NCBI GenBank assembly: GCA_002315475.1
Contig: DCGI01000099.1
Coordinates: 47,409-96,460, forward strand
Origin: Christensenella sp. UBA1782
Lineage (GTDB): Bacteria; Bacillota; Clostridia; Christensenellales; DTU072
Direction: 5' to 3'
DNA length: 49,052 bases
Each line of letters starts with the position of its first letter. Positions within the stretch are counted from its first letter, which is position 1. Below, piece by piece: positions 23,772 through 30,699 of the stretch. The translations under genes and the position numbers were made by a program. A model generated the notes under the pieces. It saw only the letters and a program-made list of their open reading frames with translations, made no database searches and was not told where the DNA came from.

Positions 23772-25395
23772 TTATTAACGACCTCCATTCGTCTACCATA
23801 AGTGTTGCGATGTCCCCCTTCTTCTGAAGGGCCATCATAATTTTTTCGTCCACCGTGTTCTTGCAAATTAGGTGTATGTACAGACATTTTTCTTTTTGCC
23901 CGATTCGGTGAATTCGCGCTCTGGACTGCTCGTAGTTCGCGTAGCTGAAGTCCAGCGAATAGAAAACCGCCACGCTCGCTGCCGTCAACGTTAGACCCAT
24001 GCCCGTGGTTTGAAGCTGTCCGATGAACACGCGAATGTTCTCGTCTTCCTGGAACTGCTTGACCTGTTCGGTCCTATCCTTCGTTGCGCCATATATGAGG
24101 CTGTATCCTATTCCCTTCTTTTTCAGCATCGCCTCGATCGCTTCGATCTCAGGAACGAACCGCGCAAACACGACGAGTTTCTTCCCTTCTTCCTGGCACC
24201 CATCCACGATATCCTCCAAAGCTTCCAGTTTCGCTTCGCTGACCTTCTGCGCATCGCCCGTCACATCGTCTCGGATGTACCCGCCTGTGCATTGAGATAA
24301 TCTGAGGAGCTGGGTCAGAACGTTCCTTGCAGTTACTTCGCTTTCCCCGCTTAGCTCGGCATAGCAGTCCTTCTGGATCTGGTTGTATATCGCCAAGGCT
24401 TTCGGTTCCAGCGTTATCGTTCTGGTCTCGTCTATGAACGGTGGCAGGTCAACCGCGTCTTCGATTTTTATGCGGTATGCGATTTCGTGGACCTTTTCTA
24501 CCAGCTCTGGCAAGTGTCGGTACCCTATGATCTGATGGTTCTGGAACCCTCCCATCACCGCGTATCGATTGCGGAATAAGAAGTAGCTGCTACCGAGGAT
24601 ATCCTCGTCCAGGAACTTGTACTGGCTGAAAATGTCCAACGGGTTGTTGGTGATAGGTGTCCCCGTCAGGATCATGTTGTACTTGGTCTGCTTGCCCATC
24701 TTATGAAGGGCCTTGCTCTGGCTTGTTCCTGCATTCTTGATCTTGCTGCTCTCGTCGCACACGATCATATCTGGATGCCATTTCAGGATTTCCTTTTCCA
24801 GTCGCCAGCAGCTCTCATAGTTTACGACGATAATCTGAAGGGCTGTTCCCGTCATATATTCGAACGCCTTTTTCTTTTTATCCAGCGTTCCTTCCAGTAC
24901 CGTGAGCGCATATCGATAGTTCGCGAACTTCTTATATTCTTCTTCCCAAACACCAACGATGGACTTCGGGCATACAACCAGGAGCCTTTTTACCTTCGAC
25001 ACGCCTTCCAGCGCACCGACTATCGATATCGTCATGAGGCTCTTCCCTGTACCCATGTCCGCCAGAATCGCTACAGCTCTTCCTTCCTCGAACACGTTTA
25101 GCGCGAAATCGTATGCCTTCTGCTGGTGGTCGTAGAGCTTTACTTTTATGCTGGGAGCTACGTGCCCCCCTGACGTGTTCAAAAAGCGGCCAACGTCGGG
25201 CTTTAGGTATTTCCGTAGTTCTTCGTCGAGCGTTGCGCCCATCAGCGACAAAGCCCGAACGTTGCGTTCATTGAGCGGTACAAACCAGGTTTTATCTTCG
25301 TTGCAGTAGTAATGCCCGTCTATATCCCTGATGCTTTCGCGGTACAAGTAGGCATCGTGAATTTTGATGTAATCGTCAGATCGGACAGCTAACAT
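23758..25395 (-). CDS. SNF2-family DNA helicase/translocase
   Basis: A 545-residue SNF2/SWI2 superfamily-2 ATPase. Walker A is ADMGTGKS (112-119); motif II is CDESS instead of DEAH; motif III LTGTP; C-terminal motifs V and VI are MGLTLTAAS and YEQSRARIHRIGQ. These phage enzymes remodel protein-DNA complexes or assist replication and recombination. It follows a small HTH gene with an overlap and overlaps the HNH gene. Complete and of usual length for a phage version. Confidence 0.93.
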   Translation of the reverse strand: MLAVRSDDYIKIHDAYLYRESIRDIDGHYYCNEDKTWFVPLNERNVRALSLMGATLDEELRKYLKPDVGRFLNTSGGHVAPSIKVKLYDHQQKAYDFALNVFEEGRAVAILADMGTGKSLMTISIVGALEGVSKVKRLLVVCPKSIVGVWEEEYKKFANYRYALTVLEGTLDKKKKAFEYMTGTALQIIVVNYESCWRLEKEILKWHPDMIVCDESSKIKNAGTSQSKALHKMGKQTKYNMILTGTPITNNPLDIFSQYKFLDEDILGSSYFLFRNRYAVMGGFQNHQIIGYRHLPELVEKVHEIAYRIKIEDAVDLPPFIDETRTITLEPKALAIYNQIQKDCYAELSGESEVTARNVLTQLLRLSQCTGGYIRDDVTGDAQKVSEAKLEALEDIVDGCQEEGKKLVVFARFVPEIEAIEAMLKKKGIGYSLIYGATKDRTEQVKQFQEDENIRVFIGQLQTTGMGLTLTAASVAVFYSLDFSYANYEQSRARIHRIGQKEKCLYIHLICKNTVDEKIMMALQKKGDIATLMVDEWRSLINGKK

Positions 25396-25603
25396 GCATT
25401 CCCTCCCAGTCGATCACCTTCGCCATTTCTTCTGCTCCAAACATGTTGAGCATCGTTTTCGTTTGATCGTAGTCAAACCTGCGGCCGCGACTGAGGTAAA
25501 TTTTCAGCTGCGCTACCGTCATGCCGATTTCGTAAGCGAGGTACCAGATCGGGAGACTGGCCTCGTCAAGCATTGCTATAAATTTTTTTGTATTAAGTTT
25601 CAT
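25376..25603 (-). CDS. Small helix-turn-helix protein
   Basis: A 75-residue protein with one HTH-like unit (LPIWYLAYEIGMTVAQLKIYLSRGRRFDYDQTKTMLNMFG). GAGGAGG precedes the ATG. It overlaps the SNF2 start by 20 bp and the upstream regulator stop by 4 bp. It is probably a DNA-binding accessory of the early operon; the exact family is not clear. Confidence 0.6.
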   Translation of the reverse strand: MKLNTKKFIAMLDEASLPIWYLAYEIGMTVAQLKIYLSRGRRFDYDQTKTMLNMFGAEEMAKVIDWEGMHVSCPI

Positions 25604-25929
25604 ACTTTCCTCCTCGGCCCTTTGAACGTCTTCAAGATCTCCTGCATCGTCTGAAACTCATCGCCCGTAAGCCGTATTGCTAATTTTTCGAGAAGTGCTT
25701 CCTGCTTCTCGGTCAGGTACTTTTTTCCCATACGGTAGCCATCCACCATGTACACGCCTCCTCCATTACCTTGGGTTGTGTAAATCGGGTAAGAGCATGA
25801 CAGGTTTTCAATATCTCTTTGAATGGTCCGTTCGCTGACGTCAAATTCAAATGCCAAATTACAAACTTTATCTTGCCGTCTTTCGCATAAGGCATCTAAA
25901 ATTGCCATTCTACGTTCGTTTGCTGTCAT
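25600..25929 (-). CDS. HTH_11 (DeoR/WYL-type) short transcriptional regulator
   Basis: A 109-residue protein with a winged helix-turn-helix of the kind found at the N-terminus of WYL and DeoR proteins (RRMAILDALCERRQDKVCNLAFEFDVSERTIQRDIENLSCSYPIYTTQGNGGGVYMVDGY). It has no effector domain; after about residue 65 it has only a helical tail. GAGGTGAGCGC precedes the ATG. A dyad CGACA-gtttt-TGTCG (25977-25991) sits 48 bp upstream and could be its operator. Confidence 0.75.
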   Translation of the reverse strand: MTANERRMAILDALCERRQDKVCNLAFEFDVSERTIQRDIENLSCSYPIYTTQGNGGGVYMVDGYRMGKKYLTEKQEALLEKLAIRLTGDEFQTMQEILKTFKGPRRKV

Positions 25930-25976
25930 GCGCTCACCTCCTTTGCTTTTGATGGCCGTATTCTAAAATCCAAACC

Positions 25977-25991
25977 CGACAGTTTTTGTCG
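25977..25991. promoter_or_regulatory. CGACA-gtttt-TGTCG dyad upstream of the HTH_11 gene
   Basis: A perfect 5-bp inverted repeat with a 5-bp centre in the 347-bp gap 25930-26276. The gap otherwise has an AT-rich run (26000-26035) and two minus-strand terminator-like hairpins; no gene is seen. Confidence 0.35.
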
Positions 25992-26035
25992 TGTTCGAGA
26001 AAATATTTTTAATTTTTTTGAATTTTTTTTGGAAC

Positions 26036-26078
26036 GAAAAAAAGCCCGACCAGGTGCTGATTGACACCTAATCGGGCT
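26036..26078 (-). terminator. Minus-strand terminator-like hairpin 1
   Basis: On the minus strand AGCCCGA...AGGTG pairs with CACCT...TCGGGCT (inner part mismatched by two bases) and is followed by seven T. It lies between the zinc-ribbon gene at 26277 and the HTH_11 gene, so it would cut the leftward early transcript unless relieved. Confidence 0.65.
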
Positions 26079-26088
26079 GTTCAGGGCA

Positions 26089-26147
26089 TAAAAAAAAGAC
26101 CTGACGAAAAACGCCGATTCTTGTGAATCAGTTATCTTCCGTCAGGC
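26089..26147 (-). terminator. Minus-strand terminator-like hairpin 2
   Basis: CCTGACG pairs with CGTCAGG around an inner hairpin GATTC-acaa-GAATC; the minus strand continues TCTTTTTTTT. It lies 10 bp upstream (in transcript order) of hairpin 1, so two terminators follow each other. Confidence 0.6.
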
Positions 26148-26276
26148 CGTTCCATCTTTTCTTTCAACGACTCTTCAACGTGCTTCGGTTCCCGTTTCGG
26201 TGGGCCAGGGTTTCTTGTCCTGCTGGGGATCACTCGTAAATCGGTTGCCGTTATTGAGTTGTTATTCTTTTGTGGG

Positions 26277-26465
26277 TTATTGAGCTACCTTTTCTTGGTC
26301 AGGATTGTCTTCCTCTACGGTCGAGATCACCCTGCCGCCAGATGCGACTTCTACCAAAATATTCTTCTTGCATGTTACGCAGAAGACCTCCACCTGGCTG
26401 CCTTTGATTGCGCGACATAATCTCTTGCCGCAGATCGGACAGGTTCCGTATAAATATTTACCCAT
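26277..26465 (-). CDS. Small Com-like zinc-ribbon protein
   Basis: A 62-residue protein with a four-cysteine ribbon (CPICGKRLC and CVTCKK) like the Com/Mu-type zinc fingers of phages. The ATG at 26465 is preferred because GGAGGTGA lies 9 nt upstream. A longer frame from 26579 (100 aa) is possible: its ATG overlaps the stop of a six-codon frame and may be coupled, but the extra residues do not look folded. It probably binds RNA or DNA; role unknown. Confidence 0.6.
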   Translation of the reverse strand: MGKYLYGTCPICGKRLCRAIKGSQVEVFCVTCKKNILVEVASGGRVISTVEEDNPDQEKVAQ

Positions 26466-26609
26466 CTTGTTGTTCACCTCCATTGCCGTTCCCTGCACCC
26501 AGCAGTTGGGATTTGCCGTCATCTTTGCGCGGTTGGGAAGTCCTGCGCCAATGATCGGTACGCTGTGTGCCTTGCTCATTCCTTCAGACGGGGCATTCCT
26601 CTGGAACGA

Positions 26610-26807
26610 TTACGCTCTTTTTACAGCAAATTGTTTTACCAAGTCCGCCATAGAATAGGTCGGGATCTGCTGCTTATCCCTCATGAAACCGAGCATTCCG
26701 ACTTCTTCGCCGCATTGCTCGCATATGAACCAGCCCTCGGTTTCTTCCAAGTTCAGGTTCTTGTTCAGCGTCCCACAGATGGGACATTTTACGTTACATT
26801 GTGCCAT
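26610..26807 (-). CDS. Small zinc-ribbon protein
   Basis: A 65-residue protein with two CxxC pairs (CPICG at 8-12 and CEQCG at about 29-33) and a helical C-terminus. GGAGG lies upstream of the ATG. It follows the LexA-type repressor by 17 bp and is probably co-transcribed with it. No known function. Confidence 0.65.
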   Translation of the reverse strand: MAQCNVKCPICGTLNKNLNLEETEGWFICEQCGEEVGMLGFMRDKQQIPTYSMADLVKQFAVKRA

Positions 26808-26824
26808 TTTTGAGTTGTCCTCCG

Positions 26825-27430
26825 TTATAATGGAATATCTTTGAAAATCTTGACAGCTACGCCTTGAATTTCCAGGCGATCTACATAAATGTCTTTCATC
26901 CTGTCATTCTCAGGGTGCAGGTAGTATTGTCCGCTCTTATTCTGGGCGAGGCGTTTTAGCGTGACCTCGTTATCCACCAAGGCGACAATGATGTTCCCTA
27001 CTTCTGCACTTGTCTGTTGTCTGATCAAGACCATATCGCCGTCATTGATCCCTGCTTTTATCATCGAATTGCCGTTCGCTCTAAGTAGGAAGAATTTCCC
27101 CTTTCCAACGAACGATTCAGGCAACCTCACGTATCCTTCGATGCACTCTTCCATCTCGGTTAACGGTCCGCATGGTACCGCACCCAGGATCGCCACTTGC
27201 CTGCTGCTCCTCTCTGCCAGGTTCAATGCCTTTGATTCGTAACTGTTTCGCCAGCCGCGTTCCACAGCTCCGCCTTCGGTGAGTTCGGTTAGATAGCCGT
27301 GCGCGGTACTCTTCGATATTTCGAATTGATCCGCTACTTCTTGCACCGTCGGGCCGTGGCCGTTTTCGTCACAGTACTCTTCTATGTAGCACCTGATTCT
27401 TTGCAGCAAGTTTCCGTCTTTACTTCTCAT
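26825..27430 (-). CDS. LexA-type prophage repressor
   Basis: A 201-residue repressor of the LexA/S24 class. An N-terminal winged helix (QEVADQFEISKSTAHGYLTELTEGG) is followed by the peptidase domain: cleavage site Cys87-Gly88, nucleophile Ser122 (GNSM) and Lys159 (VTLKR). The Cys-Gly scissile pair replaces the Ala-Gly of most LexA proteins; UmuD and some phage repressors also have it. RecA-stimulated self-cleavage would lift repression after DNA damage. Two SOS-box-like sites overlap its promoter, so it is autoregulated. It is transcribed in the same direction as the replication genes. Confidence 0.9.
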   Translation of the reverse strand: MRSKDGNLLQRIRCYIEEYCDENGHGPTVQEVADQFEISKSTAHGYLTELTEGGAVERGWRNSYESKALNLAERSSRQVAILGAVPCGPLTEMEECIEGYVRLPESFVGKGKFFLLRANGNSMIKAGINDGDMVLIRQQTSAEVGNIIVALVDNEVTLKRLAQNKSGQYYLHPENDRMKDIYVDRLEIQGVAVKIFKDIPL

Positions 27431-27458
27431 TGTTGCAACTCCGTTTTTTATTCTATCC

Positions 27459-27514
27459 CGAACACGCGTTCGGTTTAGTGATTATATTATAAACGTTTGT
27501 TTGCGTAATGTCAA
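27459..27514 (-). promoter_or_regulatory. Promoter of the LexA-type gene with two SOS-box-like operators
   Basis: On the minus strand TTGACA (27509-27514), 17 bp and TATAAT (27486-27491) is a near-consensus promoter. Site 1, CGAACACGCGTTCG (27459-27472, plus strand), matches the Gram-positive LexA consensus CGAACRNRYGTTYC at 13 of 14 positions. Site 2, reverse strand CAAACAAACGTTTA (27490-27503), fits at 12 of 14 and lies in the spacer. Binding would block the polymerase. The rest of 27431-27772 has a TGTCC...GGGACA dyad near 27528-27542 and the promoter of the rightward small gene. Confidence 0.75.
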
Positions 27515-27772
27515 TGGGAGGCTGTCCTGGTTTCGGGACACCTTTCAATTTTTTGAAAATGATTTTTGGCGGCTCGTGCTGCGCTTTTTGTTACGTCATC
27601 ATTGTATCACCGTTTTTCCAAAATACAAGCCTTTGATGACAACTATTTTTTATTTTGTTTTCGACAATCAAAGTCTTTTTTCGACAAAACCTCCTAATTT
27701 TTTCTGGTTAATTGTATGTTATAATGGGTACAGTCGAAAGGCTAAATCACAATATTTTAAGGAGATCCTATT

Positions 27773-27934
27773 ATGGACGAAAAACACATGAAAATTACTA
27801 ACCAAGACCTCGCAGAAGAAATCTTTGTTGCGATCCGTGACCTTTTTGAAGCCGTTGTTTCATGGCAAGGAAATGTCCTGACCATGGCTTTTTTGAACGG
27901 CGAGACGTTCCACATCCCCGTACTGAAAGCCTAA
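27773..27934 (+). CDS. 53-residue protein, the only rightward gene in the prophage
   Basis: A short gene with a strong AAGGAG site, an upstream TATAAT (27720-27725) and its own terminator. The product starts MDEKHMKITNQDLAEEIFVA and has a helix followed by a strand-rich part (NVLTMAFLNGETFHIPV). It is too small to name. Its isolated, oppositely directed position between the repressor and the WYL regulator is that of a lysogen-expressed cargo gene (moron), an anti-repressor or a small regulator; none can be shown. Confidence 0.7.
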   Translation: MDEKHMKITNQDLAEEIFVAIRDLFEAVVSWQGNVLTMAFLNGETFHIPVLKA

Positions 27935-27947
27935 TCCTACAATTGAA

Positions 27948-27995
27948 AAGACGACCTCCCCTCCTCTGGGTTGGTCGTCTTCTTTTTATTTTTCC
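27948..27995 (+). terminator. Terminator of the 53-residue gene
   Basis: AAGACGACC (27948-27956) pairs with GGTCGTCTT (27973-27981), followed by TCTTTTTATTTTT. A strong plus-strand intrinsic terminator. Confidence 0.85.
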
Positions 27996-28177
27996 AAATC
28001 TTTTAGTTGAATTCCGTTAATTGTCTGCCATGTCACATTTCCGTCCTCTCTGCTCTCACCAATAAAATGCAGCAGCAACCGAAGGACTGGTAAATATGTA
28101 GCCGAAGCCCTCCACCGTTTTCTGTTATTCGCTTGTTTTAAGACACCCGCTGAAGTGAGACGTCTTACAAATATAAT
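27986..28177 (-). pseudogene. Coding-like frame without a normal start, overlapping the WYL gene end
   Basis: On the minus strand a 63-codon frame reads ...RLTSAGVLKQANNRKRW..., ...VTWQTINGIQLKDLEK then TAA. It has protein-like composition and an AGGAGG site, but begins with ATT and no ATG, GTG or TTG. It overlaps the end of the WYL gene in another frame. It may be the remains of a gene that lost its start, or use a rare start. It also runs into the terminator of the rightward gene. Confidence 0.35.
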
Positions 28178-28898
28178 CCTCCTCGCCGTTTATATACTTC
28201 TGGTAGTCCACTCGCAGAATCTCTTGTTTTCCCTCTGCGGTTAATACGTGTTTTACATTGAACCCCATCACCCAGTTTGTTATGGATTGGTAGCAAAGAA
28301 GATAGTATCTGTCGTCATCATAAACTGTCCAAACGGGGTTCACTATGTACGTTCTAATTTCCGTCGGTTCATGGAAACGCATTCTATATTTTCGCTTGCC
28401 ACCGATGTCGTAATTGAAGTATTGAAAGCTGATTTTCTTTCCCGCATTTATCGCCTCAACGATGGAGTCGATCGAGTACATGACCGCCTCGTTTGGCGTC
28501 TTCACGGTGCTGTACTGAACGATGTTTTTCTTCAGGATTTCAGCCCTATGACTGCCCGCCAAATGAGCTATTTTATCCAGCAAAATATCTGCCCTTTTAT
28601 CAGAGATAAAGTTGGCCGCCTGGACCGCATCCATCAGCACTTTTACCTCTGGCAATTCGAAGTCTCTGTCGATGACATAGTACTCGTTCCCTACCGATCG
28701 GTGCGTGCAAATCTCGTACCCAAATTTGTTCAGAACCCTGATATCATCATATAAGGCTTTTCGACCACACTCTATTCCTGCTTCGGCAAGGCGGTCCAGT
28801 AAAACCGATGACGGCATCGGATGTGCTTCGTCTGTCTCGCGGCTTAAAATGTCCCAGATTTTGAGCAACTTGATTTTTCTTTCACTTTCGTTTGCCAT
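28125..28898 (-). CDS. WYL-domain transcriptional regulator
   Basis: A 257-residue regulator. The N-terminal winged helix (LKIWDILSRETDEAHPMPSSVLLDRLAEAGIECGRKALYDDIRVLNKFGYEI) is followed by a WYL-type sensor domain with KISFQYFNYD...RYYLLCYQS. The ATG at 28898 has GGAGG 8 nt upstream; an earlier ATG lacks this. WYL proteins in phages and defence systems respond to nucleotides or DNA. The C-terminal WCX part usual for the family is missing, and the last residues read through what looks like another gene's ribosome binding site, so the end may be truncated. It is the gene nearest the right end of the element. Confidence 0.82.
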   Translation of the reverse strand: MANESERKIKLLKIWDILSRETDEAHPMPSSVLLDRLAEAGIECGRKALYDDIRVLNKFGYEICTHRSVGNEYYVIDRDFELPEVKVLMDAVQAANFISDKRADILLDKIAHLAGSHRAEILKKNIVQYSTVKTPNEAVMYSIDSIVEAINAGKKISFQYFNYDIGGKRKYRMRFHEPTEIRTYIVNPVWTVYDDDRYYLLCYQSITNWVMGFNVKHVLTAEGKQEILRVDYQKYINGEEDYICKTSHFSGCLKTSE

Positions 28899-29129
28899 GG
28901 ATATAATCCTCCTACTTTGCATAAGTATACCAAATTTTTCCTGTTTTGTAAAGGGGTAGGTGTATCATTTTTGAAACACCTTTTGCTATTAAAACAGGTT
29001 AATCTGCCCTTGTTTTCTCGACAAATCCCCCCAGGCCATAGTAGTTCGTAGTCTTTTCTGTACCTTGAAACTCCCCCATATACCACCTGTTTCCCCTTGT
29101 TTGCCACGTCGCTTTTCACGTTTTTGAGC

Positions 29130-29170
29130 AAAAAAAGAAGCCTTTCCACCCAAATATAGGCAAAAAGGCT
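29130..29170 (-). terminator. Terminator downstream of the rebuilt rlmD
   Basis: On the minus strand AGCCTTT...AAAGGCT closes a hairpin followed by TCTTTTTT. It follows rlmD by 20 bp and would be supplied by the element. The gap 28923-29190 holds no other feature; the element's own right end must lie here. Confidence 0.6.
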
Positions 29171-29190
29171 GTATTTATTGGCTAAAACCC

Positions 29191-30540
29191 CTATTTACGT
29201 TTGAGACAAATGAGAGTTTCAACGTGTTTGGTTTGCGGAAACATATCGTACGGGGTGACGGAGTCGACCGAGTAGGCGGGGGAAAGAAGTTTGAGGTCGC
29301 GCGTCAGGGTGGCGGGGTTGCAACTGATGTAGACGAGGTGGACGGGGCGGTCGAGGGAGAGGAGGGCGTTGACCACTTCGGCGGAAATCCCTTTACGAGG
29401 GGGATCGAGCAGGATACTTATCTTTTCTTCCGGTGGCAAGTCTTGCAAAAGCTGTGGGAGCAGAACGGCGGCATCGCCGTTGTAATTGGTAATGCGGTCG
29501 GAAAGGTGGTTGCGACGGGCGAGTTCGTCGCCGTCGGCGGTCGCTTCGGGGACGATCTCTATGTTTTTGACGAGTAAACCCTTTTGGGCAAGGGTTGCAC
29601 CCAAAATACCGACGCCCGCATAGGCGTCGATGACGATACCGCTTGATACGGTGTCGGCTACGCGCGTATAGATTTTATCCCGAATTTCGTCGTTCAGCTG
29701 TAAAAAGGAATAGGGATTGAGCAGGACGTCGACACCGAGAACGTTTATTGCAAAAGGACGTTCTCGGACGGGAACGACGGTTTTGCCGAGAATGACGTTG
29801 TTGTACTCGGTTTTCGGGGAATAATACAATGAAAAATCTTCTCCGATGCTTTCTTGCAGGAGGGCAAGCAATGTTTCGGTATGGGGGAGGGGACAGGCGT
29901 TTGTGACGACGACGATGCAGTAGCGGTTCTCGATACACCTTGCGACAAGATGGCGTAAAGTTCCTTGCTTCGTGGATTCGTCAAAAGCTTTTATCGAGAA
30001 TTTTTCGGCGTACGTCAAAAATACCCGCATCAGTTTTTCCGCCCAGTCTCCATGTAAAAAGCACTTGGAAATAGACACGATTTTATGACTGTTTTCCTTG
30101 AAAAAACCTACGGCGGTCTTGCCGTTCACCGTACCGAAAGGAAGTTGAATCTTGTTTCGATAGCCGAAGGGGTGGGAACAGGGAACGGTATCGTCAACGA
30201 CCACGTCGATACAGGCGTTTTTTCGCAAGAGGTTTTGTATATTCTCTTTTTTGACGGCGAGTTGTTCGGAATATGCCATGTGCAGAAGGTCGCACCCACC
30301 ACAACGGGGAAAGCGATTACATTCGGGTTTGACGCGTAAAGGGGAGGGTTTGACGACTTCGACGAGGTCGCAGAAAACCAAATTCTTTTTGACGAAAGTT
30401 ACTTTTGCCCGAACTTCTTCGTGCGGCAGGGCGAACGGGACGAAAATGACGTATTCATCCGCATGCGTTACGCCCTCTCCTTCCATACCGTAGCCGTCTA
30501 TGTGTAAAAGTAAAACGTCGTCTTGTTTGATTTTTTCCAT
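29191..30540 (-). CDS. rlmD: 23S rRNA (uracil-5-)-methyltransferase RlmD, C-terminus rebuilt by the element
   Basis: A 449-residue RumA/TrmA-family enzyme. It has a TRAM domain (about 1-60), the iron-sulfur cysteines (CNRFPRCGGCDLLH and a later pair), the AdoMet region VIDAYAGVGILGATLA, LLDPPRKG and the catalytic VYISCNPATLTRDL. It methylates uracil 1939 (E. coli numbering) in 23S rRNA. The last codons after HVET (LICLKRK) differ from the displaced tail at 6979-7026 (LCFLHRKDESA), so the end seems to be provided by the prophage, leaving the enzyme whole. Confidence 0.92.
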   Translation of the reverse strand: MEKIKQDDVLLLHIDGYGMEGEGVTHADEYVIFVPFALPHEEVRAKVTFVKKNLVFCDLVEVVKPSPLRVKPECNRFPRCGGCDLLHMAYSEQLAVKKENIQNLLRKNACIDVVVDDTVPCSHPFGYRNKIQLPFGTVNGKTAVGFFKENSHKIVSISKCFLHGDWAEKLMRVFLTYAEKFSIKAFDESTKQGTLRHLVARCIENRYCIVVVTNACPLPHTETLLALLQESIGEDFSLYYSPKTEYNNVILGKTVVPVRERPFAINVLGVDVLLNPYSFLQLNDEIRDKIYTRVADTVSSGIVIDAYAGVGILGATLAQKGLLVKNIEIVPEATADGDELARRNHLSDRITNYNGDAAVLLPQLLQDLPPEEKISILLDPPRKGISAEVVNALLSLDRPVHLVYISCNPATLTRDLKLLSPAYSVDSVTPYDMFPQTKHVETLICLKRK

Positions 30541-30637
30541 GCGTTCAGTATAACACCTTTGTGTTTTTTTTGCAACACTCCTAAGCAGAACGCCTATCGT
30601 CTAAAAAATCTTCTTGCAAAAGTCGGAAATTGCCCCC

Positions 30638-30666
30638 TTGTTCAAAACAGGATTGTATTGTATAAT
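30638..30666 (+). promoter_or_regulatory. Promoter of the symporter-sialidase unit
   Basis: TTGTTC (30638-30643), 17 bp and TATAAT (30661-30666), 34 bp ahead of the symporter ATG with AAGGAG between them. Confidence 0.65.
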
Positions 30667-30699
30667 AAGGAATAGCAAGACAAGGAGTTTTTGTAGAGT

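Larger units (their letters stand above)
7015..29226. mobile_element. Integrated prophage-like element, probably deleted, in the 3' end of rlmD
   Basis: About 22 kb with nearly all genes on the minus strand, bounded by matching HVET segments of rlmD. It carries a LexA-type repressor, replication genes (primase-helicase, SNF2 helicase, VRR-NUC), an ArpU-like regulator, HNH, both terminase subunits, DNA methyltransferase and cargo. There is no integrase, portal, capsid, protease, tail or lysis gene. Integration at the end of rlmD (rumA) is known for serine-recombinase-driven elements of Firmicutes, but no recombinase is seen. A single internal deletion at the left end would explain the loss of both the structural genes and the integrase; a helper-dependent satellite or an assembly gap are alternatives. 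Confidence 0.75.

Noticed and set aside
27528..27542. TGTCC...GGGACA dyad as a third LexA operator
   Set aside because: It does not fit the CGAAC...GTTC pattern. It may be an operator for another factor, but there is no support.
7083..29209. TTGTCTCAAA near the left end and its inverted copy near the right end as attachment repeats
   Set aside because: Ten bases in opposite direction at unequal distances from the HVET sites (about 57 versus 6 bp). The HVET match, which is direct and lies in homologous codons, explains the ends better.
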